Of a stretch of 64,000 nt of DNA, positions 56,237-64,000 are shown piece by piece (the stretch's first letter is position 1; each line of letters begins with the position of its first letter). The position numbers were made by a program, and so were the translations under genes. The DNA lies in NCBI GenBank assembly GCA_903858935.1, contig CAIOKO010000242.1, positions 25,876 to 89,875 of the forward strand, written 5' to 3'. The notes under the pieces were generated by a model. The model was not told the origin of the DNA. It searched no databases and saw only the letters and a program-made list of their open reading frames with translations. Source of the DNA: an uncultured Schlesneria sp. Lineage in GTDB: Bacteria > Planctomycetota > Planctomycetia > Planctomycetales > Planctomycetaceae.

Positions 56237-57508
56237 ATGAGCGTCGAATCGTCGTACAGCGATCAGACGACTGTTTTCTGTCCGAATCCTGATCTCCTGC
56301 GACGAGCAGCATTGGGCGAGATTGATCCGGTCGAAATGGACTCGATCGCAGAACATCTTTCCATTTGCCAGGGGTGCTGGCAGGTCATCGAGAATTATGT
56401 TCGGCATGGACAGCAAATTGTGACCCTTATCGATGGTCATGAGGGCAAGTTCGAAAAACCGGGCCGATCCAACACCCATCCTGTGCCACTGGGGATTCCC
56501 ACAGCCGATGCGACAGCCCTCCGTGCCGAATTTCAGGTCATTCGAAAGTTGGGACGCGGCGGATCAGGGGACGTGTTTGAATGTTTTGACAAACGCCGGA
56601 ATCGTTCCGTGGCGGTCAAGGTGTTGCGGGCTGATCGATTTACGCCTCAGCAAGTTCGGCGAATCCAGCATGAAGCCCGCCTGCAGGCGAAAATCAATCA
56701 CCCCAATTTCGTGCAGATTTTTGAAGTGGGTGATTCGGTCGGGGTGCCGTACATTACACTGGAACTTGTCGATGGAGGTTCAATCCGCGATCGGATCGCA
56801 GAACATCCTCTTTCCCCTCGCGTCGCGGCCCGGTTGCTGGCAGACATCGCGCAGAAATTCGACTATGTCCATCAGCAGAACCTGATCCACCGCGATTTGA
56901 AGCCGTCGAACATCCTGTTGACACGCGGGATTTTGGCTGATCCTCCTGTTGGAAGTGCGACCTCCGTCTCGACACCGGTCCCTGTCGCGATCCCAAAGAT
57001 CGCTGATTTCGGTTTGGCCAAAGTCATCGGCGAAACCAGTGAGTTCAGCCAGCCGGATGTCGTGGTCGGAACACCGGCGTATATCGCGCCGGAACAAGTC
57101 AGCGGGAAGCAATCGGCACAAAGCCCGGCGTCCGACATCTACAGCCTCGGTGTCATTCTTTACGAATGCCTGACGGGGACTCGACCGTTTCAAGCCGATA
57201 CGATCGCGCAAACACTGGCGATGATCGAGACCGCCACGCCGGTTTCTCCACGGCTGTTGCAACCGGGTGTGAATCGGGATCTGGAAACAATCTGCCTGAA
57301 ATGCCTCAGTAAGGATCCGGGACATCGGTTCCGACCGCCCTGGCGATGGCGGAAGATCTGCGGCGATTCCTGGAAGGGAGGTCGATTACGGCGCGGCCGA
57401 CACCTGTCATCACTCGACTGCTTCGGTGGAGTCGTCGAAACCGGGCACTGGCAACGGCCATCGTCGCCTCGATGGCTCTGTCCGCATTGCTGGTCGTCGG
57501 CAGTCTGA
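56237..57508 (+). CDS. Serine/threonine kinase with anti-sigma-like zinc finger, frameshifted end
   Basis: The 423-codon frame begins with HLSICQGC (His40, Cys44, Cys47), a zinc-binding Hx3Cx2C pattern like that of anti-sigma (ZAS/zf-HC2) domains. A complete protein kinase domain follows from about residue 100: Gly loop LGRGGSGDV (105-113), Lys128 (VAVKVL), HRDLKPSN (catalytic Asp220), DFG (257-259), and APE near VGTPAYIAPEQ. Near residue 363 the frame leaves the family: the next expected residues, TALAMAEDLRRFLEG, are read one frame over (from 57331). So a one-base deletion appears to have cut the tail; the last 60 residues in this frame are Trp/Arg-rich nonsense. The sigma factor gene lies 15 bases upstream. 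If translated as is, it would be a soluble kinase without its membrane anchor. Confidence 0.85.
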   Translation: MSVESSYSDQTTVFCPNPDLLRRAALGEIDPVEMDSIAEHLSICQGCWQVIENYVRHGQQIVTLIDGHEGKFEKPGRSNTHPVPLGIPTADATALRAEFQVIRKLGRGGSGDVFECFDKRRNRSVAVKVLRADRFTPQQVRRIQHEARLQAKINHPNFVQIFEVGDSVGVPYITLELVDGGSIRDRIAEHPLSPRVAARLLADIAQKFDYVHQQNLIHRDLKPSNILLTRGILADPPVGSATSVSTPVPVAIPKIADFGLAKVIGETSEFSQPDVVVGTPAYIAPEQVSGKQSAQSPASDIYSLGVILYECLTGTRPFQADTIAQTLAMIETATPVSPRLLQPGVNRDLETICLKCLSKDPGHRFRPPWRWRKICGDSWKGGRLRRGRHLSSLDCFGGVVETGHWQRPSSPRWLCPHCWSSAV

Positions 57509-57620
57509 TCTTCGCATGGGAGCAACAGCGACTGAAACAGATCGCTGACGACAAAACGATCAAGGCAAAGGTGGAGGAACAACGCGCTCTGGACTCAGAA
57601 CACCGAGCGTTGGAATCCGA
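57331..57620 (+). pseudogene. Shifted continuation of kinase: transmembrane linker
   Basis: Reading one frame over from the kinase gives AEDLRRFLEGRSITARPTP, then a transmembrane helix (ALATAIVASMALSALLVVGS) and a coiled, Glu/Lys-rich stretch (EQRALDSEHRALESEKR). This is the normal continuation of planctomycete kinases after CLSKDPGHRF. The start of the piece at 57331 is where the frames cross; in the database-style ORF it begins with an ATG at 57346. It is separated from the kinase by a one-base loss and from the C-terminus by a two-base loss near 57630. Confidence 0.75.
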
Positions 57621-58273
57621 AAAGCGCGCTGGACTCGGAAGCCAAAGCCATTTCGCTGCGGAACAAAATGATCCCGATACTGAATAAGAACATCGAGGCG
57701 ACGTTTCGCTTGGCCCTATCGGTCCTCATCCTCGAAAACAAAGATATGGTGCCAGAAAAATTACAACCTCTGAAGGACCTGGCCATCGGAGCTGCGGATG
57801 TCTTTGACGAACTTTTCTTCACTGATCAAGAGGTGGTTGAAGCCGCTCCCATGTCGACCATGGAAACTCTCTATTCAATGTCCATGTGTGATATTGCGAC
57901 TGGCCGGAAGGAATCCTTCTACAAACGCGGAATCCGGTTGATGGAATTTTCCAGGCGGCATCCCTCAGATAATCCGCGCCAGTTGATTGTGTCACTCGAT
58001 ATCCGAAACCACCTGGATTGGCACTATCCCCGGATCGGTAAGCGACATGAGAGCGTGGTGTGGTTGAAAGAAGGCTGGGAGGTCTGCCTTGATGTCCCGC
58101 CGGAGACTTTTGCCAAAAGCACGCAGATTAATAACATCATGCTTTGGCTCGCTGACAATTACATCTCTGCACTCAAGGAGTTGGGGCCAGAAGCGGAGGC
58201 GCAGAAAGTCTCGGCGGAATTCGACCAGCTTAAGCAACGAATCGCACAAGCAACTGCCGAGAAAAAAGAGTGA
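57621..58273 (+). pseudogene. C-terminal part of the frameshifted kinase
   Basis: The frame returns to that of the kinase and reads ALDSEAKAISLRNKMIPILN and on for about 200 residues to 58273, with an ATG at 57668. At the junction, the repeat CGCGCTCTGGACTC seen at 57582 recurs as CGCGCTGGACTC, so CT was lost. The two shifts (-1 and -2) cancel, so the original gene was one frame of about 680 codons. The C-terminal domain is helical with no motif I recognise. Sequencing error at both sites, or a pair of true mutations, are both possible. Confidence 0.7.
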
Positions 58274-58403
58274 CCATCCGGCCGGCACCGGCACAGCCGG
58301 TTCGTGCGCGTCGCAGGATGGGTTTAGAATAGGCGGATCGTTCGCGCGTTGAATAACGAACCTTTTTTCTTCACAAGCGTTCGCAGCGGTCGCATTGAAA
58401 CGA

Positions 58404-58442
58404 AACCCCACCGCCCCTGCGGCGATGGTTAACGGGCCTTTG
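58404..58442 (-). repeat. GGCCCGTTAA-family repeat, copy 2
   Basis: On the minus strand reads CAAAGGCCCGTTAACC and ends GGGGCGGTGGGGTTT. It faces copy 3. Confidence 0.7.
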
Positions 58443-58732
58443 CACCAGCACGCGCGATCATTCTCCGACAAACAATCTCTTCAAATACCAGAGAATCACC
58501 ACGAAGGACACGAAGGTCACGAAGATGGAATTCGGCGACCTTTCCGATCGAGTGAATGGCCAGCCCAGAGAGATTCGCCGATTACATAAAACCAGGCCTG
58601 AAAGATGGCTTCACGTTTTTCGTTCTCTAATTCCTTCTTCCTTCGTGCTCTTTGTGGTGATGTGATCGACAGCCGCCAGGAAGCACGAGCGATCCTTCAC
58701 CGACGCACAGCTGATGGCATATTCCCAGGGCA

Positions 58733-58780
58733 AAGGCCCGTTAACCACTGCCTCAGGGGCAGTCGGGTGGGGTTTTCGTG
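58733..58780 (+). repeat. GGCCCGTTAA-family repeat, copy 3
   Basis: Reads CAAAGGCCCGTTAACC and ends GTCGGGTGGGGTTTTCG, matching copies 1 and 2 with a few insertions. Copies 2 and 3 are inverted and 290 bases apart. Confidence 0.7.
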
Positions 58781-58997
58781 AAATTACAGTCAACGTCGCT
58801 TTTTAACGTTTTTTCAAGGACTTTGGATCTTCTTTATCTGTGTGGCTCTGTGTGCATCTGTGGCTGAACACTCTTGAATTTCGTTCATACGAGTGCCCAC
58901 GCCGCCTTGTTTTGGCGATTTATTTATGAAAAAAGCCGACAAGCTCGAAATCCGCCTTCAACTTTGATTCACTGACGGAAGACGAAGCTGCTTGCCG

Positions 58998-59993
58998 CTA
59001 CCACGCGTCCGTCACATTTTCGATTGTCGGACTCAGTGATCTGAGTGTGCCGTTTCTGGTTGAGATGGCCATGAAGACGTTCAGGTCAATCTTTTTAGAG
59101 ACCGTCCGCGTTGAGCCATCGGCGAGTGCGAAATTGGAGACCTCTCCATGTCCACTTCCAAAGCTCAGAAATTGGAACTGGATATTCCATTCAAAGGGAG
59201 GCGACTGATAAACTTTGGCGCGCCAGTAGGCATCCCAGACATCCGGGTGTTCGGGGTCGTTCCAGACCCGGACGCAGCAACTGTAGCCATCGTGCCAGAA
59301 GCCATAGAGGGATTCGCCGATCATAATCGTATTCGAGAGTCCGTCTGACACGTCCTGTGTTTTCACGGCGCTGTTCGGGTAAAGCATTCCATTGGGAATT
59401 GTGGGTGCTTTGGGTGGGCCAGTTCCGTTGGCGTCGTAGGCCCCCATGGCCCCACGATACGTCGAGATTCCGCGATTCAATGTGGCGGATGATGTCACGC
59501 TGGGGCAGACATAGCTCGGTATATTTGTGAACGTGTAATCATTGTTCTGAATTTTTCGAATGTCCTCGGTTGGTCCCTCTTTTCTTTCGTGAAATTTGAT
59601 CAGGATTGTCCCCTGATCCATTTGCGGGAGGATTAACGCTTGCCAGCTCCAGTCATTGGTAAATTGCCACTGGTGAAGCGTTTGTGTGATCGTGCGAACA
59701 CCATTTTTCATGGTGTAAAGCTCAACGGGCGTGATGACTGACAAAGGGTTTCCCGTGTGAATTTGCGAGACGACCATTCCTGAGGGAAATGATCGAAAGG
59801 CCGATTCGTAATTGTGCATGGCTGTGGAGATCTGCCTGAGATTGTTGATGCACTGCGACCGCCTGGCGGCCTCGCGGGCCATCTGGACCGCAGGCAATAA
59901 CAAGGCTGCCAGCATCGCGATGATGGCGATGACGACAAGCAGTTCAATCAGGGTAAATCCGGTCCGGTTCAGTGAATTACGCTTTTTCACCAT
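58998..59993 (-). CDS. DUF1559 pseudopilin-like protein
   Basis: A 331-residue DUF1559 protein with prepilin-type N-terminus ([18 protein letters not shown], then [17 protein letters not shown]) and a C-terminal [18 protein letters not shown], the family end motif. The frame is open to 60161, but GAGAGG lies nine bases before the ATG at 59993 and the extra residues are not pilin-like. Second copy of this family in the window; it shares only family features with that at 43963. Probable membrane or pseudopilus protein. Confidence 0.9.
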   Translation of the reverse strand: MVKKRNSLNRTGFTLIELLVVIAIIAMLAALLLPAVQMAREAARRSQCINNLRQISTAMHNYESAFRSFPSGMVVSQIHTGNPLSVITPVELYTMKNGVRTITQTLHQWQFTNDWSWQALILPQMDQGTILIKFHERKEGPTEDIRKIQNNDYTFTNIPSYVCPSVTSSATLNRGISTYRGAMGAYDANGTGPPKAPTIPNGMLYPNSAVKTQDVSDGLSNTIMIGESLYGFWHDGYSCCVRVWNDPEHPDVWDAYWRAKVYQSPPFEWNIQFQFLSFGSGHGEVSNFALADGSTRTVSKKIDLNVFMAISTRNGTLRSLSPTIENVTDAW

Positions 59994-60637
59994 TGTCCGA
60001 CCTCTCATTCCTTTGACGCGATAATGAACTCTTTGAATCGAGCGAGTGATCTGAGTGTTCGTTGTCACACCATTCGACCAATCGTAAACCGCGAAATTGC
60101 CCAAAGGTTTCGCGGAATTCTTTTTTTGGAGGCAGATTGACCGGTCGGGCGACGCAGGCAAGGGGTTTTCTTCGAGAAAACGCCGGTTTCACCGAAAACA
60201 GTGCCACCAACGGTGCTACTGTATGACGGTCTTCCGTCAAGCAAAGCCGCCCGACACAATGAGAGCCGATTTCAATGGCCTGCTTCTCCGAGGACTCCGA
60301 AGCAGTGGCACATTAAGATGTAGCAGGCCATCCGAGCATGGCATCTTGTCGCCGTTGATCTCGTGTTTTGTCAGATCCAATGCTTTCCACGATTTATGTC
60401 AGATTGGCAGTCAAGGGTCAGGTTGAACCTCGATCTGGCCACGATGGCAGAATCTTCTTTCAGGATGAGTTGCCGGAAGTCCTTACGGCTATTGGTGATT
60501 CTACATGTGAATCAATTGGCGCGCCGTTCGCTAACTAATTGACCATCTCGTGGTGTCGTCTGTGGGCCGTCTACAGGCTCAGTGCCGAGTTGGAAGACTA
60601 GAAGACTAAACGCGTTTCGATTCTGGAGTAAGGTGAG
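59994..60637. other. Divergent intergenic region before groES
   Basis: About 640 bases without a gene. There is a hairpin CTGCTTC...GAAGCAG near 60271-60296, and a dyad TGATTC-N7-GAATCA (60496-60514) flanked by ATTGG on both sides. No CIRCE element (TTAGCACTC-N9-GAGTGCTAA) is present. Confidence 0.4.
60496..60514. promoter_or_regulatory. Dyad upstream of groES, candidate operator
   Basis: TGATTC and GAATCA are separated by 7 bases, with ATTGG just outside each arm. It lies 125 bases before groES. It may regulate groES-groEL in place of the absent CIRCE; this is a guess from position only. Confidence 0.25.
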
Positions 60638-60952
60638 ATGGCAAAGAAGAGTGGCTCGAACGACCCTAAGTTGGTCCCCCTCGGTGATCGAGTGGTTCTT
60701 AAGCGAGCCGAAGCGGAAACGAAGACCGCCGGTGGGATTGTGCTGCCGGATTCCGCAGCAGACAAACCCCAACGTGGCGACGTGATTGCTGTTGGTGAAG
60801 GGCACGTCAAGAGCACCGGACAGAAGGTCGCTTTGACCGTCAAGCCTGGTGATCACGTGATTTTCAGCTCATACGCTGGCGACGAATTCAAAGTCGGCGA
60901 CGAGACTTTCCTGCTGCTTCGCGAGAGCGACATTCTCGCCGTCTACGGCTGA
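60638..60952 (+). CDS. groES: Co-chaperonin GroES
   Basis: Small subunit lid of the GroEL/GroES folding machine in the cytoplasm. 104 residues, slightly longer than the usual 95-97, with a short Lys/Ser-rich N-terminal extension. The start [28 protein letters not shown] is the family N-terminus and mobile loop; [16 protein letters not shown] and ILAVYG end it. AAGGTGAG precedes the ATG. groEL follows 165 bases later; such a gap suggests an internal promoter or a long untranslated leader, and one transcript is still possible. Confidence 0.96.
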   Translation: MAKKSGSNDPKLVPLGDRVVLKRAEAETKTAGGIVLPDSAADKPQRGDVIAVGEGHVKSTGQKVALTVKPGDHVIFSSYAGDEFKVGDETFLLLRESDILAVYG

Positions 60953-61117
60953 TAAGCCAATCCGTTGATTTTCCCGGCGAAGACAAACAGTTTTCGCCGG
61001 GTGAATTCAACATATCGTAAATACCCTCGGTCCGAGTTTCTACGAGTGGCTGATCACAGCTTCATCAGGTAATCGGATACGTGTTTTTGACATTATTAAA
61101 ACCAGGAGCCTTTCCGA

Positions 61118-62737
61118 ATGGCCAAGATTATCGCCTTTGATCAGGAAGCGCAAGAAGCAATGCGTCGTGGTGTGCAGAAGCTCGCCCGAACCGTGCGAGT
61201 GACGCTCGGACCCCGCGGACGAAACGTCATCATCGAGAAGAGCTTTGGCTCGCCGACCGTGACCAAGGACGGTGTAACGGTTGCTCGTGAAATCGAACTC
61301 GAAGACAAGTTCGAAGACATGGGTGCCCGTATGGTTCGTGAAGTCGCCAGCAAGACTTCCGATACCGCCGGTGACGGAACCACCACCGCCACAATTCTCG
61401 CCGAAGCGATCTACGTCGAAGGCCTCAAGGCTGTTGTCGCAGGGGTTAACCCAATCGACATGAAGCGCGGCATGGACAAGGCTGTCGAGCAGATCGTTGC
61501 CAAGCTCAAGGCCATGGCCGTTGAGTGCAAAAACAAGAAGTCGATCGCTCAGGTCGGTACTGTTGCTGCGAACGGCGATCACGAAATCGGCAACATCCTG
61601 GCCGACGCCATGGAACAAGTCGGCAAAGACGGCGTGATCACCGTTGAAGAAGGCAAATCACTGACGACGACTTATGAAGTTGTCGAAGGGATGCAGTTCG
61701 ATCGCGGTTATCTGTCACCTTACTTCGTGACTGATCCCACCTCGATGGAATGCGTGCTGGAAGACGCTTATGTTCTGATCCACGAAAAGAAGATCAGCAG
61801 CATTAAGGATCTGGTTCCCGTCCTCGAAAAGGTCGTTAACAGCGGCAAGCCACTGCTGATCGTTGCTGAAGAAGTCGAAGGGGAAGCCCTGGCGACGCTG
61901 GTCATCAACAAGCTGCGGGGGACCTTCAAGATCTCCGCAGTGAAGGCACCTGGCTATGGCGATCGACGGAAGGCCATGCTGCAAGACTTGGCGATCATGG
62001 TTGGTGGCCAGGCAATTTTCGAAGACCTCGGTATCCAACTCGAAAACGTTCAATTGTCGGACCTCGGTCGCGCCAAGCGAATCGTGATCGACAAAGACAA
62101 CACGACGATCATCGAAGGTTTGGGCAAGTCAGCCGACATCAAGGCTCGCATCGAGCAGATCCGTCGCGAACTGGCTGCTTCAACCAGTGATTACGATCGT
62201 GAAAAGCTGGAAGAACGCGTGGCGAAGTTGTCCGGCGGTGTTGCACAGCTCAACGTTGGTGCTGCCACCGAAAGCGAAATGAAAGAAAAGAAGGCTCGCG
62301 TCGAAGACGCTCTGCATGCAACTCGTGCTGCCGTTGAAGAAGGTATTCTTCCTGGCGGTGGTGTCGCTCTGCTGCGATCGTCGCTCGAACTCAAGCCAAC
62401 CGGCTTGAACGAAGACGAAACCACTGGTTTCAACATCATCGTACGTGCTTGCCGTGCTCCTTTGACCCAGATCGCCAACAACGCAGGTGTTGATGGTGCC
62501 GTAATCTGTGAAAAGGTTGCCGAACACAAGGACGGCCACGGTTACAACGCTGCCACCGGCAAGTATGAAGACCTGGTCAAGGCCGGGATCATCGATCCAT
62601 GCAAGGTAACTCGTAGTGCTCTGCAGAACGCAGCCAGCGTTTCCACGCTGCTGCTGACAAGCGATGCCTTGATTGCTGAAAAGCCAAAAGATTCTGAAAA
62701 GAAGGCTGGCGGCCACGGCGATCACGACGAGTTCTAA
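61118..62737 (+). CDS. groEL: Chaperonin GroEL
   Basis: Barrel chaperonin of 539 residues with all family blocks: [26 protein letters not shown] near the start, [17 protein letters not shown] (ATP-binding Asp), the apical domain with [17 protein letters not shown], and [13 protein letters not shown] near the end. The C-terminus ends in [12 protein letters not shown] rather than the usual Gly-Gly-Met repeat, so the flexible tail in the cavity is charged and His-containing. CAGGAG lies about twelve bases before the ATG. Terminator follows. Confidence 0.97.
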   Translation: MAKIIAFDQEAQEAMRRGVQKLARTVRVTLGPRGRNVIIEKSFGSPTVTKDGVTVAREIELEDKFEDMGARMVREVASKTSDTAGDGTTTATILAEAIYVEGLKAVVAGVNPIDMKRGMDKAVEQIVAKLKAMAVECKNKKSIAQVGTVAANGDHEIGNILADAMEQVGKDGVITVEEGKSLTTTYEVVEGMQFDRGYLSPYFVTDPTSMECVLEDAYVLIHEKKISSIKDLVPVLEKVVNSGKPLLIVAEEVEGEALATLVINKLRGTFKISAVKAPGYGDRRKAMLQDLAIMVGGQAIFEDLGIQLENVQLSDLGRAKRIVIDKDNTTIIEGLGKSADIKARIEQIRRELAASTSDYDREKLEERVAKLSGGVAQLNVGAATESEMKEKKARVEDALHATRAAVEEGILPGGGVALLRSSLELKPTGLNEDETTGFNIIVRACRAPLTQIANNAGVDGAVICEKVAEHKDGHGYNAATGKYEDLVKAGIIDPCKVTRSALQNAASVSTLLLTSDALIAEKPKDSEKKAGGHGDHDEF

Positions 62738-63291
62738 GATCGCCCGGTAATGATAAGAACCAACAGCCCGCAGGCAGTTTTGCCTGCGGGCTGTTTCGTT
62801 TTCCTCGTTTTTCCTCGTTCCCAGGCTCCAGCTTGGGAACGAGCATCTTCGAAGCTCCGCTTCGCGATTCGTCTGGCGGCTATGCAACTCGTGGTTGCTT
62901 TGCATTTCGACTGATTCGCATTCACTGGCCGTCTGTCCGATCGGGAAGCAGAGCTTCCAAGAAGTGCGTTCCCAAGCTGGAGCTTGGGAGCGAGGAAATT
63001 CAATGTTACGTAGTGTGCACATCCAATCTTCACACGCATATTTGACTTTAGCGGCTGGAAGCCGCTCCTACGGCTTGCGGCTCATCATTTTCCAAAACCG
63101 ACAACCTCCAAGATGCTGTCCGTATTTATCGTTGAAGCTTCTCGCCTTCACAAAAAAATATGGCGCATGGGCTGAAGCCCATGTTACGGTGGACCGCAAC
63201 AGATACTGCATCGTCGAGCCAGGATTGCCATGAGTGCTGGAGTGATGTAGGTTATTGTCGGCTAGACCGTATCATCAGGAGGTCTCACATC
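62738..63291. other. Intergenic region with palindromic repeats
   Basis: About 550 bases. After the terminator come several short palindromes: 62814-62843 (CTCGTTCCCAGGCT with its near-complement), 62967-62992 (related, inverted), AGCGGCTGGAAGCCGCT at 63050-63066, and CATGGGCTGAAGCCCATG at 63166-63183. No gene. Confidence 0.5.
62762..62802 (+). terminator. Terminator after groEL
   Basis: A perfect 15-bp stem (62762-62776 with 62781-62795), loop GTTT, followed by a T-rich stretch (TCGTTTTCC). It lies 24 bases after the groEL stop codon. Confidence 0.8.
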
Positions 63292-63702
63292 ATGGCCAGA
63301 CGGAATTCGGAATCAGGACGTCAAGCAGTGATCTGGCTTGCGACGGCAATCGTCGTGGTCATCGGTGCCGCTGCAACTGCGGTCGTGATTTTCGCGGGGA
63401 CCGATCACGTTGAGCAACCGCTGATCGTCTGGGGTGTTTCGTTCTCAGGCCTGATTTTCGTGTTGTTTTGCATGAATTTTCGTTGGGATCAACCCGTGAG
63501 CCGATTGCATCTCTGGTTGTCTTCACAGAATCGCGAAGATCCGACCGATGCCTACCGCGCAGCGCGTCGTCAGGCACAAACTCGCGAGAAGTTTGGGAGC
63601 AATTCGCCCCCGACAATCGAAACAGTGCGCGACGCCTCAGACCACGGCGGTGCCTGGGTGCCGCGATCGTCGACTTCGGCTCAGTCGCGGAAACGGAATT
63701 AG
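63292..63702 (+). CDS. Small membrane protein, hypothetical
   Basis: A 136-residue protein with two transmembrane helices (AVIWLATAIVVVIGAAATAVV and LIVWGVSFSGLIFVLFCMNF) and a hydrophilic, charged C-terminus. AGGAGG nine bases before the ATG at 63292 fixes the start; the same frame is open to 63160. Function unknown. Confidence 0.75.
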   Translation: MARRNSESGRQAVIWLATAIVVVIGAAATAVVIFAGTDHVEQPLIVWGVSFSGLIFVLFCMNFRWDQPVSRLHLWLSSQNREDPTDAYRAARRQAQTREKFGSNSPPTIETVRDASDHGGAWVPRSSTSAQSRKRN

Positions 63703-63758
63703 TCTCTGCTGGGTGGGCAGATCCTATGCAAAAGCTCAAACTCCGCCGCAGGCTTCTT

Positions 63759-63821
63759 ATCGTTTAACCGCGCCTCGAAGAGAAGCGTGAGCGAGACGGC
63801 GTAATTGCGGTCAGCCGAGGC
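63759..63821 (+). repeat. 63-bp direct repeat, copy 1
   Basis: Begins ATCGTTTAACCGCGCCTCG and ends GGTCAGCCGAGGC. Identical over all 63 bases to 63938-64000. GCCTCG near the start and CGAGGC at the end are complementary. Between the copies are 116 bases. Confidence 0.85.
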
Positions 63822-63937
63822 GTCATTTCTCGTTCGGGCTTTGAGAAGAGTTGGCGCCGGGGCAACGCTTGAAGAGATCGGCTGGACGCCGATCCACCTG
63901 CGCCGCTGGCTACGGGTTAAACTAAGTATCTGTCGCC

Positions 63938-64000
63938 ATCGTTTAACCGCGCCTCGAAGAGAAGCGTGAGCGAGACGGCGTAATTGCGGTCAGCCGAGGC
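63938..64000 (+). repeat. 63-bp direct repeat, copy 2 (reaches window end)
   Basis: Identical to copy 1; it may continue past the window. Period is 179 bases. Confidence 0.85.

Larger units (their letters stand above)
58274..58997. other. Intergenic region with nested inverted repeats
   Basis: About 720 bases, no gene. It contains two inverted copies of the GGCCCGTTAA repeat (58404-58442 and 58733-58780) enclosing an inner inverted pair, CACCACGAAGGACACGAAG at 58497 and its near-complement ending at 58659. A direct similarity (AGCACGxGCGATCxTTC) also lies inside both outer arms. Confidence 0.6.

Noticed and set aside
59994..60637. Looked for a CIRCE operator before groES
   Set aside because: No TTAGCACTC-N9-GAGTGCTAA or close variant is present.
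62180..63022. 280-codon minus-strand frame over the groEL end
   Set aside because: Antisense to groEL and a terminator, low-complexity Cys/Arg/Ser composition, no family.
63759..64000. Two repeats could be the edge of a CRISPR array
   Set aside because: Repeat length 63 and spacer 116 bases are outside CRISPR ranges, and no cas gene is near.

Overview
The window looks like a chromosomal segment of a planctomycete (phylum Planctomycetota), probably of the Planctomycetaceae/Schlesneria type; the genus is inference. The evidence is the gene content: three DUF1501 proteins with twin-arginine signals, a DUF1549/DUF1553 protein, two DUF1559 pseudopilin-like proteins, a PQQ-type propeller protein, a GYF_2 protein, a TPR plus CRTAC1/UnbV pair, and an ECF sigma factor next to a serine/threonine kinase. 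No phage, transposase, CRISPR array, rRNA or tRNA was recognised.

Layout. 1-9.6 kb: malQ, an exported protein, a BtaB-like methyltransferase, a tandem pair of HtrA-like proteins (one active-looking, one without its catalytic serine), and an orphan sigma-54 response regulator. 9.6-15 kb: L-fuconate dehydratase, then leuA behind a promoter, a leucine-rich leader peptide and a terminator/antiterminator pair (a classical attenuator), then an amino-acid permease. 15-27 kb: planctomycete exported proteins (DUF1501, PQQ, DUF1549/1553), a GNAT acetyltransferase and a small Cys-rich protein. 27-33 kb: aldehyde dehydrogenase, SDR/DUF2867, FAD oxidoreductase and cysS in one orientation. 33-50 kb: exported nuclease-like protein, GYF_2 protein, ArsR regulator, an SDR lacking its catalytic residues, the TPR/CRTAC1 pair, DUF1559, and several small enzymes. 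50-58 kb: a large autotransporter, a repeat-filled intergenic stretch, then an ECF sigma factor and a kinase gene broken by two compensating frameshifts. 58-64 kb: DUF1559, groES-groEL, a small membrane protein and several repeat families.

Genes appear to work together in a few places. The leuA leader makes leucine synthesis respond to charged tRNA-Leu. The ECF sigma factor and kinase form a likely signalling pair. The TPR and CRTAC1 genes overlap, as do the zinc-ribbon and GyrI-like genes. groES and groEL are adjacent.

Intergenic DNA is rich in palindromic and direct repeats of several families, some nested. Start codons below were chosen from ribosome binding sites and family alignment from memory; no database search was possible.
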